DNA of 64,000 bases. Origin: Providencia rettgeri. Its GTDB lineage: Bacteria; Pseudomonadota; Gammaproteobacteria; Enterobacterales; Enterobacteriaceae. The translations under genes were made by a program, and so were the position numbers. Below the pieces are notes generated by a model. It was not told where the DNA came from. It did not search any database and saw only the letters and a list, made by a program, of their open reading frames with translations. The stretch covers positions 1,922,001-1,986,000 of the forward strand of contig NZ_CP163512.1 in assembly GCF_041075285.1 (NCBI RefSeq), given 5' to 3'. The stretch's first letter is position 1. Every line of letters starts with the position of its first letter. This document shows, in pieces, positions 1-8,728 of the stretch.

Positions 1-830
1 ACACCATGTTGAGGGTCGGCTTGGAGCTGGTTATTCACCACAAAAATCACCCCAGAAGTACCCAACGAAATCAAAGCATCCCCTTCATAAATTGCCCCAA
101 CACCGACGGCTGAAGCCGCATTATCACCACCTCCACCTGCAATAATGACATCCGCACTTAATCCCCAATGTGAGGCTAAGTCTGCCCGTAATACACCACT
201 GATTTCGGCACCTTCAACTAAAGAAGGCATTTGTTCACGCGTTAAATTTGTGGCTGATAACAATTCATCAGACCAATCACGTTTCGCCACATCAAGCCAC
301 AATGTCCCCGATGCGTCAGACATCTCACTGACAAACTGCCCCGTCATTTTCCAGCGTAAGTAATCCTTAGGTAACAGTACCTTGCCGATTTCACTAAAAA
401 TTTGAGGTTCATGCCTCGCGACCCACAATAACTTTGGTGCGGTGAAACCCGGCATTACCAAGTTAGCGCCAACCGTCAAAAATTCTTGATGCTGTTCCAT
501 CAACCATGCGCACTCTTTAGCGCTGCGGGTGTCATTCCACAAAATACAATCGCGCAACACTTGGTTTTGCTTATCCAACAAAACTGCACCATGCATTTGC
601 CCCGATAGACCAATCCCTTTCACGGCAGCCCAAGCTTCAGGCGCTTTGTGCTTTAACGTTGCCACAGCCGCGTTAGTCGCTTCCCACCAGCTATCAGGGG
701 ATTGTTCCGCCCACTGAGGATGCGGTCGCTGCACCGTCAATGCCATATGGCTTGAAGCAATAATTTCCCCTTGCCCGTTAATCAAAACAGCTTTGAGCTC
801 AGAGGTGCCAAGGTCAATTCCAAGGTACAT
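1..830 (-). CDS. dalK: D-xylulokinase (FGGY family), C-terminus cut by window edge
   Basis: Partial gene of about 276 codons; the 3' part lies left of the window. It would phosphorylate D-xylulose to D-xylulose-5-phosphate with ATP in the cytoplasm. The N-terminus MYLGIDLGTSELKAVLI carries the FGGY phosphate-1 motif, followed by SGQMHGAVLLD, ILWNDTRS, GFTAPKLLW and GGGGDNAASAVG, all typical of xylulokinases. The ATG sits 11 nt after the dalD stop with an AAGGAG ribosome site that overlaps that stop codon, so the two are one operon. Because the partner makes D-xylulose from D-arabinitol, I name it dalK, but an ordinary xylB would look the same. The family is certain; the arabinitol role is inferred from context. 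Confidence 0.9.
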   Translation of the reverse strand, partial: MYLGIDLGTSELKAVLINGQGEIIASSHMALTVQRPHPQWAEQSPDSWWEATNAAVATLKHKAPEAWAAVKGIGLSGQMHGAVLLDKQNQVLRDCILWNDTRSAKECAWLMEQHQEFLTVGANLVMPGFTAPKLLWVARHEPQIFSEIGKVLLPKDYLRWKMTGQFVSEMSDASGTLWLDVAKRDWSDELLSATNLTREQMPSLVEGAEISGVLRADLASHWGLSADVIIAGGGGDNAASAVGVGAIYEGDALISLGTSGVIFVVNNQLQADPQHG

Positions 831-841
831 TGCCTTTCTCC

Positions 842-2230
842 TTACAGCGATTGCTGCTTCGATTTCAGCCAATTTTCAATGTTGGCGACAGTTTTACACA
901 TTAATTGATGGAATTCTGGCGAATGGGCAAGCGAACCAAATAACATCTCGCTTGACACAAATTGTGTTAATGCATCCGATGAATTCAGCATATTTTGGTA
1001 ATATTCCACATCTAACACACCATCTTGGTACTCATAAGGCAATTCGCCCTTCGCCCAGCGCTGCAAATAAACGAAAAACAGCGCGGGTAATACCGCCGTT
1101 GCCTCAGGCGCTTGATTGCGTTGATAGCACTCTTGCAGTGTCGGTGTGATAAATCCAGGGATTTTTGATAAACCATCTGCAGCAACACGTTGGTTCGTAT
1201 CTTTAATGTAAGGGTTGCTAAAACGTTCGAGTACGACATCCCGATACTGTGCTAAATCCAACGGACTTGGTGACAATGAGGGGATCACATCTTGCGTCAC
1301 ATAATTCCATGCCATCTGTTTGATAGGTAGTTCACGGGTGCTGTCGTCGATATAATTCAAACCAATTAATGTCCCAGCCCAAGCAATACAACTGTGACTT
1401 GCATTCAAAATACGAATTTTCGCTTCTTCCCACGGCAGAACAGACTCCACCATTTCCACATCCACATTTTCCAATGCAGGACGCCCATTAATAAAGTCAT
1501 CTTCAATCACCCACTGAATAAAAGCTTCCCCCATCACGGGCGCTTTATCGTCCCAACCTGTGTGTTGTTTTACCCGTTCTGCAACATCAGGTGTTGGACG
1601 AGGTGTGATTCTATCTACCATGGTATTCGGCGAACGCGTGTGTTCTTTCACCCATTGATAGAGTTCATTTTCACCTTTTCGCTGTAAAAAGGATAAAAAA
1701 CCATGGCGAAAACGTTCACCGTTATGGCGCAAGTTGTCACAGTTTAATAAAGTGACGGCTTCCCCGTGAGCCGTGAGTCGCGCACGTAAGATAGCGGTTA
1801 ATGCCCCATAAATAGTGGTCATTTTCCCTGATAAATCAGCTTTGATATCCGGTTGTTGGATATCGAGTTCATGCTGTGGCGTTAAGTAATATCCTGCTTC
1901 AGTGACCGTAAAAGCTATCACGCGCGTGGCTTTATCACACCCTTGTTCAATAAGTTGACTTAAATTTTCATCCCAATGCAAAATTTTACGCACAGAGGTC
2001 ATTTTTTCGTATTGACGTTCACCCTCTGGTGAAACGGTTTCAAGGGTATATTCCCCATTTTGTTTCGCTAAGTTATCAAGCAATGCATTCGCATCAGCAC
2101 GAATATTACCTAACGCAATAGACCAACTGTCATCGCCCTGTGCAATTAAGCGGTGTAAATACCAAGCTTGATGAGCACGATGGAATGATCCTGCACCAAT
2201 GTGCATCCATACGGATTTCTGCTTTAGCAT
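842..2230 (-). CDS. dalD: D-arabinitol 4-dehydrogenase (long-chain polyol dehydrogenase)
   Basis: 462-residue member of the mannitol dehydrogenase/polyol-specific long-chain dehydrogenase family, predicted to oxidise D-arabinitol to D-xylulose with NAD. The N-terminal Rossmann region [19 protein letters not shown] and the catalytic K-N-H arrangement in [17 protein letters not shown] (about residues 265-283) are visible. Length fits Klebsiella-type DalD. It is followed by a xylulokinase 11 nt downstream and diverges from a SorC-type regulator, matching the known dalR/dalD/dalK arrangement. Mannitol or another polyol as substrate cannot be excluded from sequence alone. Confidence 0.88.
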   Translation of the reverse strand: MLKQKSVWMHIGAGSFHRAHQAWYLHRLIAQGDDSWSIALGNIRADANALLDNLAKQNGEYTLETVSPEGERQYEKMTSVRKILHWDENLSQLIEQGCDKATRVIAFTVTEAGYYLTPQHELDIQQPDIKADLSGKMTTIYGALTAILRARLTAHGEAVTLLNCDNLRHNGERFRHGFLSFLQRKGENELYQWVKEHTRSPNTMVDRITPRPTPDVAERVKQHTGWDDKAPVMGEAFIQWVIEDDFINGRPALENVDVEMVESVLPWEEAKIRILNASHSCIAWAGTLIGLNYIDDSTRELPIKQMAWNYVTQDVIPSLSPSPLDLAQYRDVVLERFSNPYIKDTNQRVAADGLSKIPGFITPTLQECYQRNQAPEATAVLPALFFVYLQRWAKGELPYEYQDGVLDVEYYQNMLNSSDALTQFVSSEMLFGSLAHSPEFHQLMCKTVANIENWLKSKQQSL

Positions 2231-2270
2231 TGTGACTCCTTAACTTAAAATAAATATTTGCCATTTTTAT

Positions 2271-2282
2271 GGGCATATGCCC
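2271..2282. promoter_or_regulatory. Candidate DalR operator (12-bp palindrome)
   Basis: GGGCATATGCCC is a perfect 12-bp inverted repeat in the 175-bp divergent interval between dalD and dalR. Its position, about 40 bp upstream of the dalD start, suits an operator for the SorC-type regulator. Binding is inferred. Confidence 0.45.
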
Positions 2283-2405
2283 GTTTGTTATATTTTAGTT
2301 TCAATCTCGCGAAAATTACTGCGATAATGGTCACAGTAATGACTTTTGCCCTTTTAATAAGCAATTGCCCAGAATTACAATGGTGAAAAAAGCAGGAGAC
2401 CGTCC

Positions 2406-3356
2406 ATGCAGAAAGAATTAAAAAAAATGGAACAAGCCGCGAGAGCGGCGTGGCTTTACTTTGTCGCGGGCAAAACACAGCAAGAAATTGCACAGGAACT
2501 GGGGTTATCACGCCAAGTCGCCCAGCGATTGATTTCGTTAGCCAAAGAGCAAGGCATGGTGCATGTACAAATCACCCACCCGATTACGGAATGCTTAAAG
2601 CTCGCTAATCAGATCCAACAAAAATACCAGCTCACCCATTGTTATGTTGTTCCTTCTGGGCAACTTGATACCGATGCGACTTTGGATATGATCGCCGTTG
2701 CTGGGGCTGAGTTAATGGAACAGTTGATTGAGCCAGAAAAGCCTCAGGTTATTGGTATCGGTTCAGGGAGAACATTACGCAGTATTATTGACACCCTGCC
2801 TTATCTTGAAATGCCACAGCACCAATGTGTTTCATTAATTGGGGCTATTGCACGAGATAGCTCTGCAACACGCTATGATATTCCCCTGCGTTTTGCGGAA
2901 AAACTGCAATGTCGCCACTATATTCTCCCCGCGCCACTGTATGCAGATAGTCCCGAAGATAAAGCGATGTGGTGCCAACATCGTGTCTATAAAGAAGTCA
3001 CGGAAAAAGCCTTAAATGCGGATATCACTTTTATTGGCATTGGCGAAGTCGGGAAAGGCTGCCCGTTAAATTCGGAAGGGTTTGTCACTGATGAACAATT
3101 GGAAATGCTGCTGGATAAAGGTGTCGCAGGGGAATTGTTAGGTCATTTCATTAAGGCCAATGGGGAGCGTTTGACCACCAGCTTAGATGACACACACACC
3201 AGTGTTCCGTTATTTTCCCCACCGAAACACCCTGTCATTGCATTTGCAGGAGGAGCCCATAAAACCCAAGCTATCCAAGCGGTATTAAACGGTGGCTGGG
3301 TCACCGGCCTAGTGACCGATGAAGTAACAGCACATCAATTATTAGCAAATAATTAG
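2406..3356 (+). CDS. dalR: SorC/DeoR-like transcriptional regulator of D-arabinitol genes
   Basis: 316 residues. An N-terminal helix-turn-helix of the SorC type (GKTQQEIAQELGLSRQVAQR, about residues 22-41) is followed by a sugar-phosphate-binding domain with GIGSGRTLRSI and FIGIGEVG, both typical of the SorC family. It is divergent from dalD, as DalR is in Klebsiella, so it most likely controls dalDK in response to an arabinitol-pathway intermediate. The start is supported by a purine-rich GGAG site just upstream. A hairpin follows the stop. The family is clear; the ligand is unknown. Confidence 0.85.
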   Translation: MQKELKKMEQAARAAWLYFVAGKTQQEIAQELGLSRQVAQRLISLAKEQGMVHVQITHPITECLKLANQIQQKYQLTHCYVVPSGQLDTDATLDMIAVAGAELMEQLIEPEKPQVIGIGSGRTLRSIIDTLPYLEMPQHQCVSLIGAIARDSSATRYDIPLRFAEKLQCRHYILPAPLYADSPEDKAMWCQHRVYKEVTEKALNADITFIGIGEVGKGCPLNSEGFVTDEQLEMLLDKGVAGELLGHFIKANGERLTTSLDDTHTSVPLFSPPKHPVIAFAGGAHKTQAIQAVLNGGWVTGLVTDEVTAHQLLANN

Positions 3357-3363
3357 CGACAAT

Positions 3364-3390
3364 ACTCAAGCGATCCAAGGTCGCTTGAGT
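3364..3390 (+). terminator. Hairpin between dalR and the convergent PIN gene
   Basis: ACTCAAGCGA pairs with TCGCTTGAGT across a 7-nt loop, directly after the dalR stop and before the convergent PIN gene. A short T-rich stretch follows on the plus strand. It probably terminates dalR and possibly both genes. Confidence 0.6.
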
Positions 3391-3394
3391 GATT

Positions 3395-3862
3395 TTAGAT
3401 ATTAGCAACTAGGGAACAATACTGACTATGTAACTGCTTAATTTTACTAATATCAGTATCATTAGATTCCAGATCTAAGTTATTACAAGTGGCGCAGCAA
3501 TAATGAAAAACATCGAATTTTCGCTTGTCAATATTCCGAGTACCTTGCCTTACAGAGGCAAGTTGATGGGTATCAAAACGGAATAAATTAGCCGATAACT
3601 CGGCAACATTGCGTGTGATATCCAACTCAGGGAAATCATTTAATACTCCACACATGGCAACATAGGACTCGGAGTTATCCCATTTAATACCACGCAAGAC
3701 TTCATAGCGGATCAGCGGTGTGATAAATAATTTGGTTTCTGGATCAGATAACAGAGCGGTGAGTTTTTTAATTGCTTTATCTTTATCTTCTTTCGCTGCA
3801 GTTCCGCTATTATCAAAAGCACAAATTAATAAGTTGGTGTCGAGTAATACATTCCTTGTCAT
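3395..3862 (-). CDS. PIN-domain protein (VapC-like RNase), partner of upstream ATPase
   Basis: 155 residues. The PIN fold acidic residues are in place: LLDTNLLICAF at the N-terminus, a central RYEVLRG glutamate, FDVFHYCCA and the later NDTDI aspartates, so a metal-dependent ribonuclease site looks intact. It starts inside the stop codon of the upstream ATPase gene (TAATG overlap), so the two are translationally coupled. No VapB-like antitoxin gene is adjacent, which argues against a simple VapBC pair. The ATPase may act as the sensor or regulator of the nuclease. The family is confident; the biological role is not known. Confidence 0.8.
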   Translation of the reverse strand: MTRNVLLDTNLLICAFDNSGTAAKEDKDKAIKKLTALLSDPETKLFITPLIRYEVLRGIKWDNSESYVAMCGVLNDFPELDITRNVAELSANLFRFDTHQLASVRQGTRNIDKRKFDVFHYCCATCNNLDLESNDTDISKIKQLHSQYCSLVANI

Positions 3863-5004
3863 TACTGTCCCTCTTGGTTTCTTAGCAGATTCAGTAAGTT
3901 ATTTTTCGCGTTTTGTTGCTCATCCACTGTACTGTTTTCTAACTTGATTTTATTCACATCGACCTGAAATACATCCCGTAGAATATCGGCAAAAGCCGCT
4001 TTATTCGGAGAAGGGATCAAGCGGCTTTTTACAGTACCATTGTGTTTATCACGCTGAAGTTCATAAGCTTCCCCTTGTTGAAGTTGCGATAACACCACTG
4101 ATGAATGGGTGGTCACATAAAATGTCGTATTGGGAAATAAACGCTTCAGTAATGGAATGATATTCGCCTGCCAAGACAAATGAAGATGACTTTCAATTTC
4201 ATCTATAAAAACAATGCCTTTGACATTCTGTAAGTGAGTTTCATTGGTAAAGTACCCGTACCCTGAAACAATTGATTGGATCAATTTGAGTATAGAGGAA
4301 AAACCGGAGCTTAATTGGCTGAGCTGAATTTTTTGCCCATCTATTTTTAAACTGACACGGTCATCGCCACTGATTTCTAAAAACTTGGGATTAATTCGTT
4401 CATCGATATCATGTAATAAATGCAAAACTGTTTTTATTTCTATCTCACGATTATCTTCTGTGCTTTGATATGCATTTGATGAGCGTGCAATTTGGATAAA
4501 CCACTCTTGAATATTGGTTGTCATATTCATAGAACCAAATTCAGATTCCATCTGCTTAGATAACAAACTAAAGTAGCTGGCTTTTCGTTCATTAAAGCTC
4601 CCGAAAGAACCGATTCGAATATTAGTCGCTTCTTTAATCATGCCTCTAGCTTGAGCACCAAGAAAAATAACAGGTTGGGAATGCGTAAAAGCTGAAAATT
4701 GTTGTTTTATTGAATTACTGCTCCAAAACGTGGATTGATCCTTACCTTTTGCAACAACAACGGCTAGATCATCTGAAATGGTTTTTTTTGCTAAATTAAA
4801 TTTAAGGTACAAATGATAACCATTATTTGCGTTTATAACCGCCTGATTACTAAAAAACATTAGCTGAAATAGTGCTTCCAATGTTTTCGTTTTCCCTACC
4901 CCATTGACGCCAATTAGAGTATATACCCGCTGGTTAGGCGCAAAATTAAGCTGAACCTTTCCGACACCAGTTAGCCCTTCAAACTCTAAATGTTTGTCTA
5001 ACAT
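3862..5004 (-). CDS. AAA/ABC-type ATPase (RecF/OLD-like, AAA_21 group)
   Basis: About 380 residues. Walker A GVNGVGKTKT (near residue 30), ABC-like signature LSSGFSSIL, Walker B GIVFIDEIESHLHL and the H-loop region TTHSSVVLS occur in order, as in OLD/RecF-like ATPases. No C-terminal TOPRIM nuclease is visible; the nuclease role is supplied by the overlapping PIN gene. I place the start at the ATG ending at 5004, which has a GGAG site about 9 nt upstream; a longer version from a TTG at 5028 is possible but has no ribosome site. ATPase plus nuclease pairs of this architecture are common in anti-phage systems, but I do not recognise this one as a named system. Confidence 0.82.
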   Translation of the reverse strand: MLDKHLEFEGLTGVGKVQLNFAPNQRVYTLIGVNGVGKTKTLEALFQLMFFSNQAVINANNGYHLYLKFNLAKKTISDDLAVVVAKGKDQSTFWSSNSIKQQFSAFTHSQPVIFLGAQARGMIKEATNIRIGSFGSFNERKASYFSLLSKQMESEFGSMNMTTNIQEWFIQIARSSNAYQSTEDNREIEIKTVLHLLHDIDERINPKFLEISGDDRVSLKIDGQKIQLSQLSSGFSSILKLIQSIVSGYGYFTNETHLQNVKGIVFIDEIESHLHLSWQANIIPLLKRLFPNTTFYVTTHSSVVLSQLQQGEAYELQRDKHNGTVKSRLIPSPNKAAFADILRDVFQVDVNKIKLENSTVDEQQNAKNNLLNLLRNQEGQ

Positions 5005-5104
5005 CCTGTTTATCTCCATTAAAAGCAATGGTTTCAGTATAGCAGTAACCTAACCTTGAACAAGCGCCGCTGTTAGCAATTCAGATAAAATTAGGGTATC
5101 GGCT

Positions 5105-5485
5105 TCACCCTTGTGTCAACCAGTTATGACATAACATACCGAGCAAGGTAAAGATCAATGCGCCAATCACATGGATAGCAATGGTACTGATAGCAAAGCC
5201 CAGTTTGCCTTCTTGAATTAAAACGAGCACTTCGAGTGAGAAGGTTGAGAACGTAGTAAATGCACCGCAAAAACCAGTGACAATAAATAATTTATAGGCC
5301 GGGCTAATATTGGCACTGGCAAAATAGGAAATCGCAAAACCAATGACAAAGCCACCAATCAAGTTAACCGCAACCGTGCCGAGGGGGATGTTGGGATAAA
5401 GGTGATTAAGTTTGAGACTAACAAACCATCTAAGCCAACCACCGAGGACAGAGCCAATCGCAATTGCAAATAAAGAGACGTACAT
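5105..5485 (-). CDS. crcB: Fluoride-specific ion channel CrcB/FluC
   Basis: 126 residues with four hydrophobic segments, the usual size of FluC. Family marks include GSVLGGWLRWFVS near the N-terminus, PLGTVAVNLIGGFVIG and GFCGAFTTFSTFSLE. The product is a dimeric inner-membrane channel that lets fluoride out of the cell. The gene sits about 115 nt downstream of a fluoride riboswitch on the same strand, which both confirms the function and indicates induction by fluoride. Confidence 0.95.
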   Translation of the reverse strand: MYVSLFAIAIGSVLGGWLRWFVSLKLNHLYPNIPLGTVAVNLIGGFVIGFAISYFASANISPAYKLFIVTGFCGAFTTFSTFSLEVLVLIQEGKLGFAISTIAIHVIGALIFTLLGMLCHNWLTQG

Positions 5486-5599
5486 AGAAACTTCCTTTAA
5501 TGTCTGGTGGGATAAATGAAAGGAACGTCTCCTGTGGGATCACTTATGCCCTAAATTAGGGCACATAATACCTACGTACCCCATCAAATGAAAAGGTTA

Positions 5600-5657
5600 A
5601 CGTAGGCATCATCAGCCCTTGACGGGCGGTTTTACATAAGGAGGAATGCCATCTCCC
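5600..5657 (-). promoter_or_regulatory. Fluoride (crcB motif) riboswitch upstream of crcB
   Basis: Read on the minus strand, the segment contains GGAGATGGCATTC, then CTCC, a linker ending AAAACCGC, a small hairpin loop, and GCTGATGATGCCTAC. These match the fluoride-riboswitch pattern GGNGATGG..TTCNCC - AAACNGC - GCTNATG..NCCTAC in order and spacing, including the GGCA/TGCC pseudoknot-type pairing. The 3' CCTACGT of the aptamer can instead pair with ACGTAGG at 5571-5577, giving an alternative stem that overlaps the aptamer and would form the expression platform. Confidence 0.88.
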
Positions 5658-5674
5658 AAAAGTTTACCCAAAAA

Positions 5675-5703
5675 ATCATAAGGCAACTAATTAGGTGATG
5701 CAA
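5675..5703 (-). promoter_or_regulatory. Sigma-70-like promoter for the crcB leader
   Basis: On the minus strand TTGCAT (-35) and TATGAT (-10) are 17 bp apart, and the -10 box lies about 18 nt before the riboswitch. Both boxes match the consensus at four or more of six positions. Confidence 0.6.
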
Positions 5704-5738
5704 ACCTATTTCATAATAGATGCCATAAATAAGTCGCA

Positions 5739-5804
5739 AATACATAAGTCTGTGACTAATGCGAATGAACGCAGTCAACAACGCTGCGGCTTGAAGTATG
5801 ACAA
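5739..5804 (+). repeat. Partial ERIC-type repeat
   Basis: The 3' half of the ERIC-like element (TACATAAGTCTGTGACTAA through CTTGAAGTATGAC) occurs here and is almost identical to the complete copy that follows about 80 bp on. The 5' half is missing or degenerate. Confidence 0.75.
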
Positions 5805-5816
5805 ATAAATGCTCTA

Positions 5817-5930
5817 AATAATTCAAGCTGCAGCTAGGCGACAAGTGAATGAGTCGTTAGGAGCATACATAAGTATGTGACTAATGCGAATGAACGCAGT
5901 CAACAACGCTGCGACTTGAAGTATGACGAG
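5817..5930 (+). repeat. ERIC-type intergenic repeat, full copy
   Basis: About 114 bp with the ERIC pattern: GTGAAT, then AGGAGCATACATAAGTATG, GTGACTAA and a terminal TTGAAGTATGACG, with inverted ends (TTCAAGCTGCAGC against GCTGCGACTTGAA). It ends directly at the stop codon of the SorC-type gene on the opposite strand, so it would form the 3' end of that mRNA. Confidence 0.82.
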
Positions 5931-6893
5931 CTATTGGGACATTTTTAAAATCGTCCGCACATTACTCGCACTCGTTGCAATAATATCAATCGCCCCAGTA
6001 CGCAGAGCTCCCATAATCGCCATCGCCTTAGACGACTCTGAGGCGATGGCAATGACACAGGGAATTTTTCTTAGTTCGTCAATGCTCAAGCCAATCACCC
6101 GGTCATTCATGACGGTATCAACATGCTGCCCTTGGGCATTGAAGAAATCATACCCTGCGATATCCCCAATGACACCTTGGTTTAAACTGGCATCCACAAT
6201 TTCACGGGGGGTAAACCAACCCAGTTTGACCATATAGCTATCTTCATTCATGTCGCCTATGCCTATTAAGGCAATATCTGCTTTGCGAGCACGATCAAGG
6301 GTTTCTTTTATGGTGCCATTTTTCATAAATGCTTGTTTCAGCTCGTTATTTTCAACGTAAGCTGGCGCATAGAGCGTTTCACTGGTACCGCCAAACTTTT
6401 TCGCTAGACGACGACTGATATGATCAGCGTTTATCGAATCTCCAGGGCGATGAGTCCCCCCAATTCCACAAATAAACCGGCAATTCTTTTCAGGCACAGC
6501 CCCACCGCTATCTGCAACAACTGCAACATTGCGCCCTTGCCCGACAGTGACAATCATATTGTCCCGCAGTGTCGTCGATAAATAATTGGCAACCAACATT
6601 CCCACCTGATTACGCTGTTGCTCTTCATCTGGGTGATCTAAGGCAATTAAAGCACGGGAAATAGGGAAACGAGAGAGTAATTGCTGCTCAAGTTGAGTAC
6701 TAAAGATGGGGTGATAGCGAACATTAATTTCTACAATCCCCTCTTCTTTTGCGCGTTTCAATAAACGCCCCACCTTAATTCGCGATATTCCAAACTTATT
6801 GGCGATCTCTTCCTGCGTAATTTCATCGCGATAGTACGCAATCGCAATTTCAGTCAGTAGCTCGATATCGGAAGATGTTTGTGATCTATCCAT
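5931..6893 (-). CDS. SorC-family transcriptional regulator, probable regulator of the tetritol cluster
   Basis: About 320 residues. The N-terminal helix-turn-helix EITQEEIANKFGISRIKVGR is followed by the SorC sugar-binding domain with TVGQGRNVAVVAD and ALIGIGDMNEDS. I start at the ATG ending at 6893, preceded by GAGAGGA at good spacing, rather than the TTG at 6914. It lies 157 bp downstream of the dhaL-like gene on the same strand and may be the last gene of that operon or have its own promoter. It is the best candidate to bind the TGAAC-N4-GTTCA motifs of this cluster. An ERIC repeat abuts its stop codon. Confidence 0.8.
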   Translation of the reverse strand: MDRSQTSSDIELLTEIAIAYYRDEITQEEIANKFGISRIKVGRLLKRAKEEGIVEINVRYHPIFSTQLEQQLLSRFPISRALIALDHPDEEQQRNQVGMLVANYLSTTLRDNMIVTVGQGRNVAVVADSGGAVPEKNCRFICGIGGTHRPGDSINADHISRRLAKKFGGTSETLYAPAYVENNELKQAFMKNGTIKETLDRARKADIALIGIGDMNEDSYMVKLGWFTPREIVDASLNQGVIGDIAGYDFFNAQGQHVDTVMNDRVIGLSIDELRKIPCVIAIASESSKAMAIMGALRTGAIDIIATSASNVRTILKMSQ

Positions 6894-7050
6894 AAGGTTG
6901 TGATTTCCTCTCAATTGGTGTTAATCGCGGCAAGGATCATAAAGTTTTAGTATAGCGTTTCTAGTGGCTATTAATAAGCGAGTTGTCAAAGACAGTGGAT
7001 ATATGGCGATGTTTTCAGCTATATATCCACAAAAAAATTAAAATAAACGG

Positions 7051-7704
7051 TTATGCACTGGCTAAAGCACCATGTTTTTCAACACTTTGTGCAAGCTGGC
7101 AAAGTAATAAACAGCAAGAGGTTGCTCCTGCATCTAAGACTCCCCGTGAACGTTCACCGAGTCGGCTAGCTCGACCAATTTTTGCCACTAAATCTAAGGT
7201 TGAATCGCGCCCAGCGATTGCCGCAGCTTGCATCGCATCCAGCGCTTGCTTGAAATCTTTGCCGGCATGAGTCGCGGTTTCAAAGCCATTAATCGCCGGG
7301 ATCAGGGTGTCCATTAGGCATTTATCCCCTACCGTTGCGCTACTAATGTCCTGCAATTCTGATAAGCCATTTTGTAGCATCGCCAGAAAATCTTGCTGTG
7401 AAAGCTCACTTTTCCCCGAAATGCTGTCTGACATCCCCATAAAGAAGCTACCATAGAGCGGCCCCATCGAACCGCCAATCCCTTCCATTAGCGCATCAGA
7501 GATTTCTTCAAAGCCTTCACTTAATGATAATTCGCGGCCTTCAATCGCTTTGGCACACAGGTTGAAACCTTTCGCCATATTTATGCCGTGGTCACCGTCA
7601 CCGATCGCACCATCAATTTCACTGAGATATTCACGGTTAGATACAATGATATGGACTAAATCCAGTGTGATTTCATTGCCACGTTCCGTAGAGATAACTT
7701 GCAT
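7051..7704 (-). CDS. Ketose kinase, DhaL-type ATP-binding subunit (probable erythrulose kinase)
   Basis: 217 residues of the DhaL/DAK2 family. The Mg-ATP motif DGAIGDGDHGINMAKG is near the N-terminus; GSMGPLYGSFF and SRLGERSRGVLDAGA follow as expected. It pairs with the DhaK-type gene 11 nt upstream. No DhaM/PTS phosphotransfer gene is in the operon, so ATP rather than PEP is the likely donor. In Mycobacterium smegmatis two-part kinases of this family phosphorylate D- or L-erythrulose in tetritol pathways; dihydroxyacetone kinase is the alternative. The neighbouring tetritol dehydrogenase, RpiB and transketolase favour erythrulose. Confidence 0.85.
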   Translation of the reverse strand: MQVISTERGNEITLDLVHIIVSNREYLSEIDGAIGDGDHGINMAKGFNLCAKAIEGRELSLSEGFEEISDALMEGIGGSMGPLYGSFFMGMSDSISGKSELSQQDFLAMLQNGLSELQDISSATVGDKCLMDTLIPAINGFETATHAGKDFKQALDAMQAAAIAGRDSTLDLVAKIGRASRLGERSRGVLDAGATSCCLLLCQLAQSVEKHGALASA

Positions 7705-7715
7705 CAGGGGCTCCT

Positions 7716-8717
7716 TTACTTAACCTGTGTTAAACCTAATGAATACGCAGGGACATCCATCAGAGTCTTTAATTCTTCATCCACTTTCATTAGTGTTAGT
7801 GTGACCCCCATCATTTCAAGGGAAGTAAAATAGTTGCCCACATAGTTACGCACAATGCGAACGCCTTTCTCTTTCAGTATTTTTTCGACCTCTGCGTAAT
7901 AGATATACAGCTCCATCACTGGGGTCGCCCCCAAACCAGAAACAAGCACAACAACCTCATCGTCTTGTTTTGCCTGCATATCCGCTAAAATTGGCGTTAA
8001 CATCGTTTGTGCCATTTGCGCTGCTGATTGAATTGGCATAATTTCAATGCCTGGCTCGCCGTGATGGCCAATGCCGAGTTCCATCATACCATCTTCAATA
8101 TGGAAATTTGGGTGACCTACAGCGGGAATTGTGCAGGAGGTTAGACCAACACCAATAGAGTGGCAGTTATTAATGGCTTTTTGTGCCGCATTAATGACTC
8201 CCTCTAGATCATAACCTTTACTGGCTGCCGCCGAGCCGACTTTCCACATTAGGATTTCACCTGCAACACCGCGGCGATTCTCTTTTTCACTTGCAGGTGC
8301 CGAGGCCACATCATCTGTCGCCACGACGGTTTTTACCGTTATGCCCGCTTTTTCGGCTTTTTTTATCGCCATTTTCACGTTCATGTTGTCGCCTGCATAG
8401 TTACCATATAAGCATGCAACCCCCGCACCACTATTTGCAGCTTTGAACGCATCTAAAAAAGCGCCTGCGGTTGGCGAGGAGAAAATCTCACCAATTGCCA
8501 CTGCATCTAGCATGTTTTCCCCTACATAGCCTAAAAATGCAGGCTCATGACCTGATCCCCCTCCGGTAACAATCCCCACTTTCCCTTGGATTGGCGCTTT
8601 CGGGTATTTTAAAACACGGGCGTTATCGGTTGGCGCAAAATAGTCAGGATGCGCCTTTAAGTAACCTTGGATAGCGTCTTCAACAACGAGATCAGGTTCA
8701 TTAATGATTCTGTTCAT
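7716..8717 (-). CDS. Ketose kinase, DhaK-type substrate-binding subunit (probable erythrulose kinase)
   Basis: 333 residues of the DhaK/DAK1 family. GGGSGHEPAFLGYVG and GNYAGDNMN form the substrate site, and GIGHHGEPGIE carries the histidine that binds the ketose carbonyl covalently in this family. It is followed 11 nt later by the DhaL-type subunit and preceded 11 nt by the MFS permease, so the three are co-transcribed. The start has a GAGGGAAT ribosome site. Assignment to D- or L-erythrulose rather than dihydroxyacetone comes from the neighbours. Confidence 0.85.
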   Translation of the reverse strand: MNRIINEPDLVVEDAIQGYLKAHPDYFAPTDNARVLKYPKAPIQGKVGIVTGGGSGHEPAFLGYVGENMLDAVAIGEIFSSPTAGAFLDAFKAANSGAGVACLYGNYAGDNMNVKMAIKKAEKAGITVKTVVATDDVASAPASEKENRRGVAGEILMWKVGSAAASKGYDLEGVINAAQKAINNCHSIGVGLTSCTIPAVGHPNFHIEDGMMELGIGHHGEPGIEIMPIQSAAQMAQTMLTPILADMQAKQDDEVVVLVSGLGATPVMELYIYYAEVEKILKEKGVRIVRNYVGNYFTSLEMMGVTLTLMKVDEELKTLMDVPAYSLGLTQVK

Positions 8718-8728
8718 AATTCCCTCTT

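Noticed and set aside
5632..5844. 70-codon minus-strand frame near the riboswitch
   Set aside because: It is made of promoter and ERIC sequence and overlaps the aptamer; no ribosome site.
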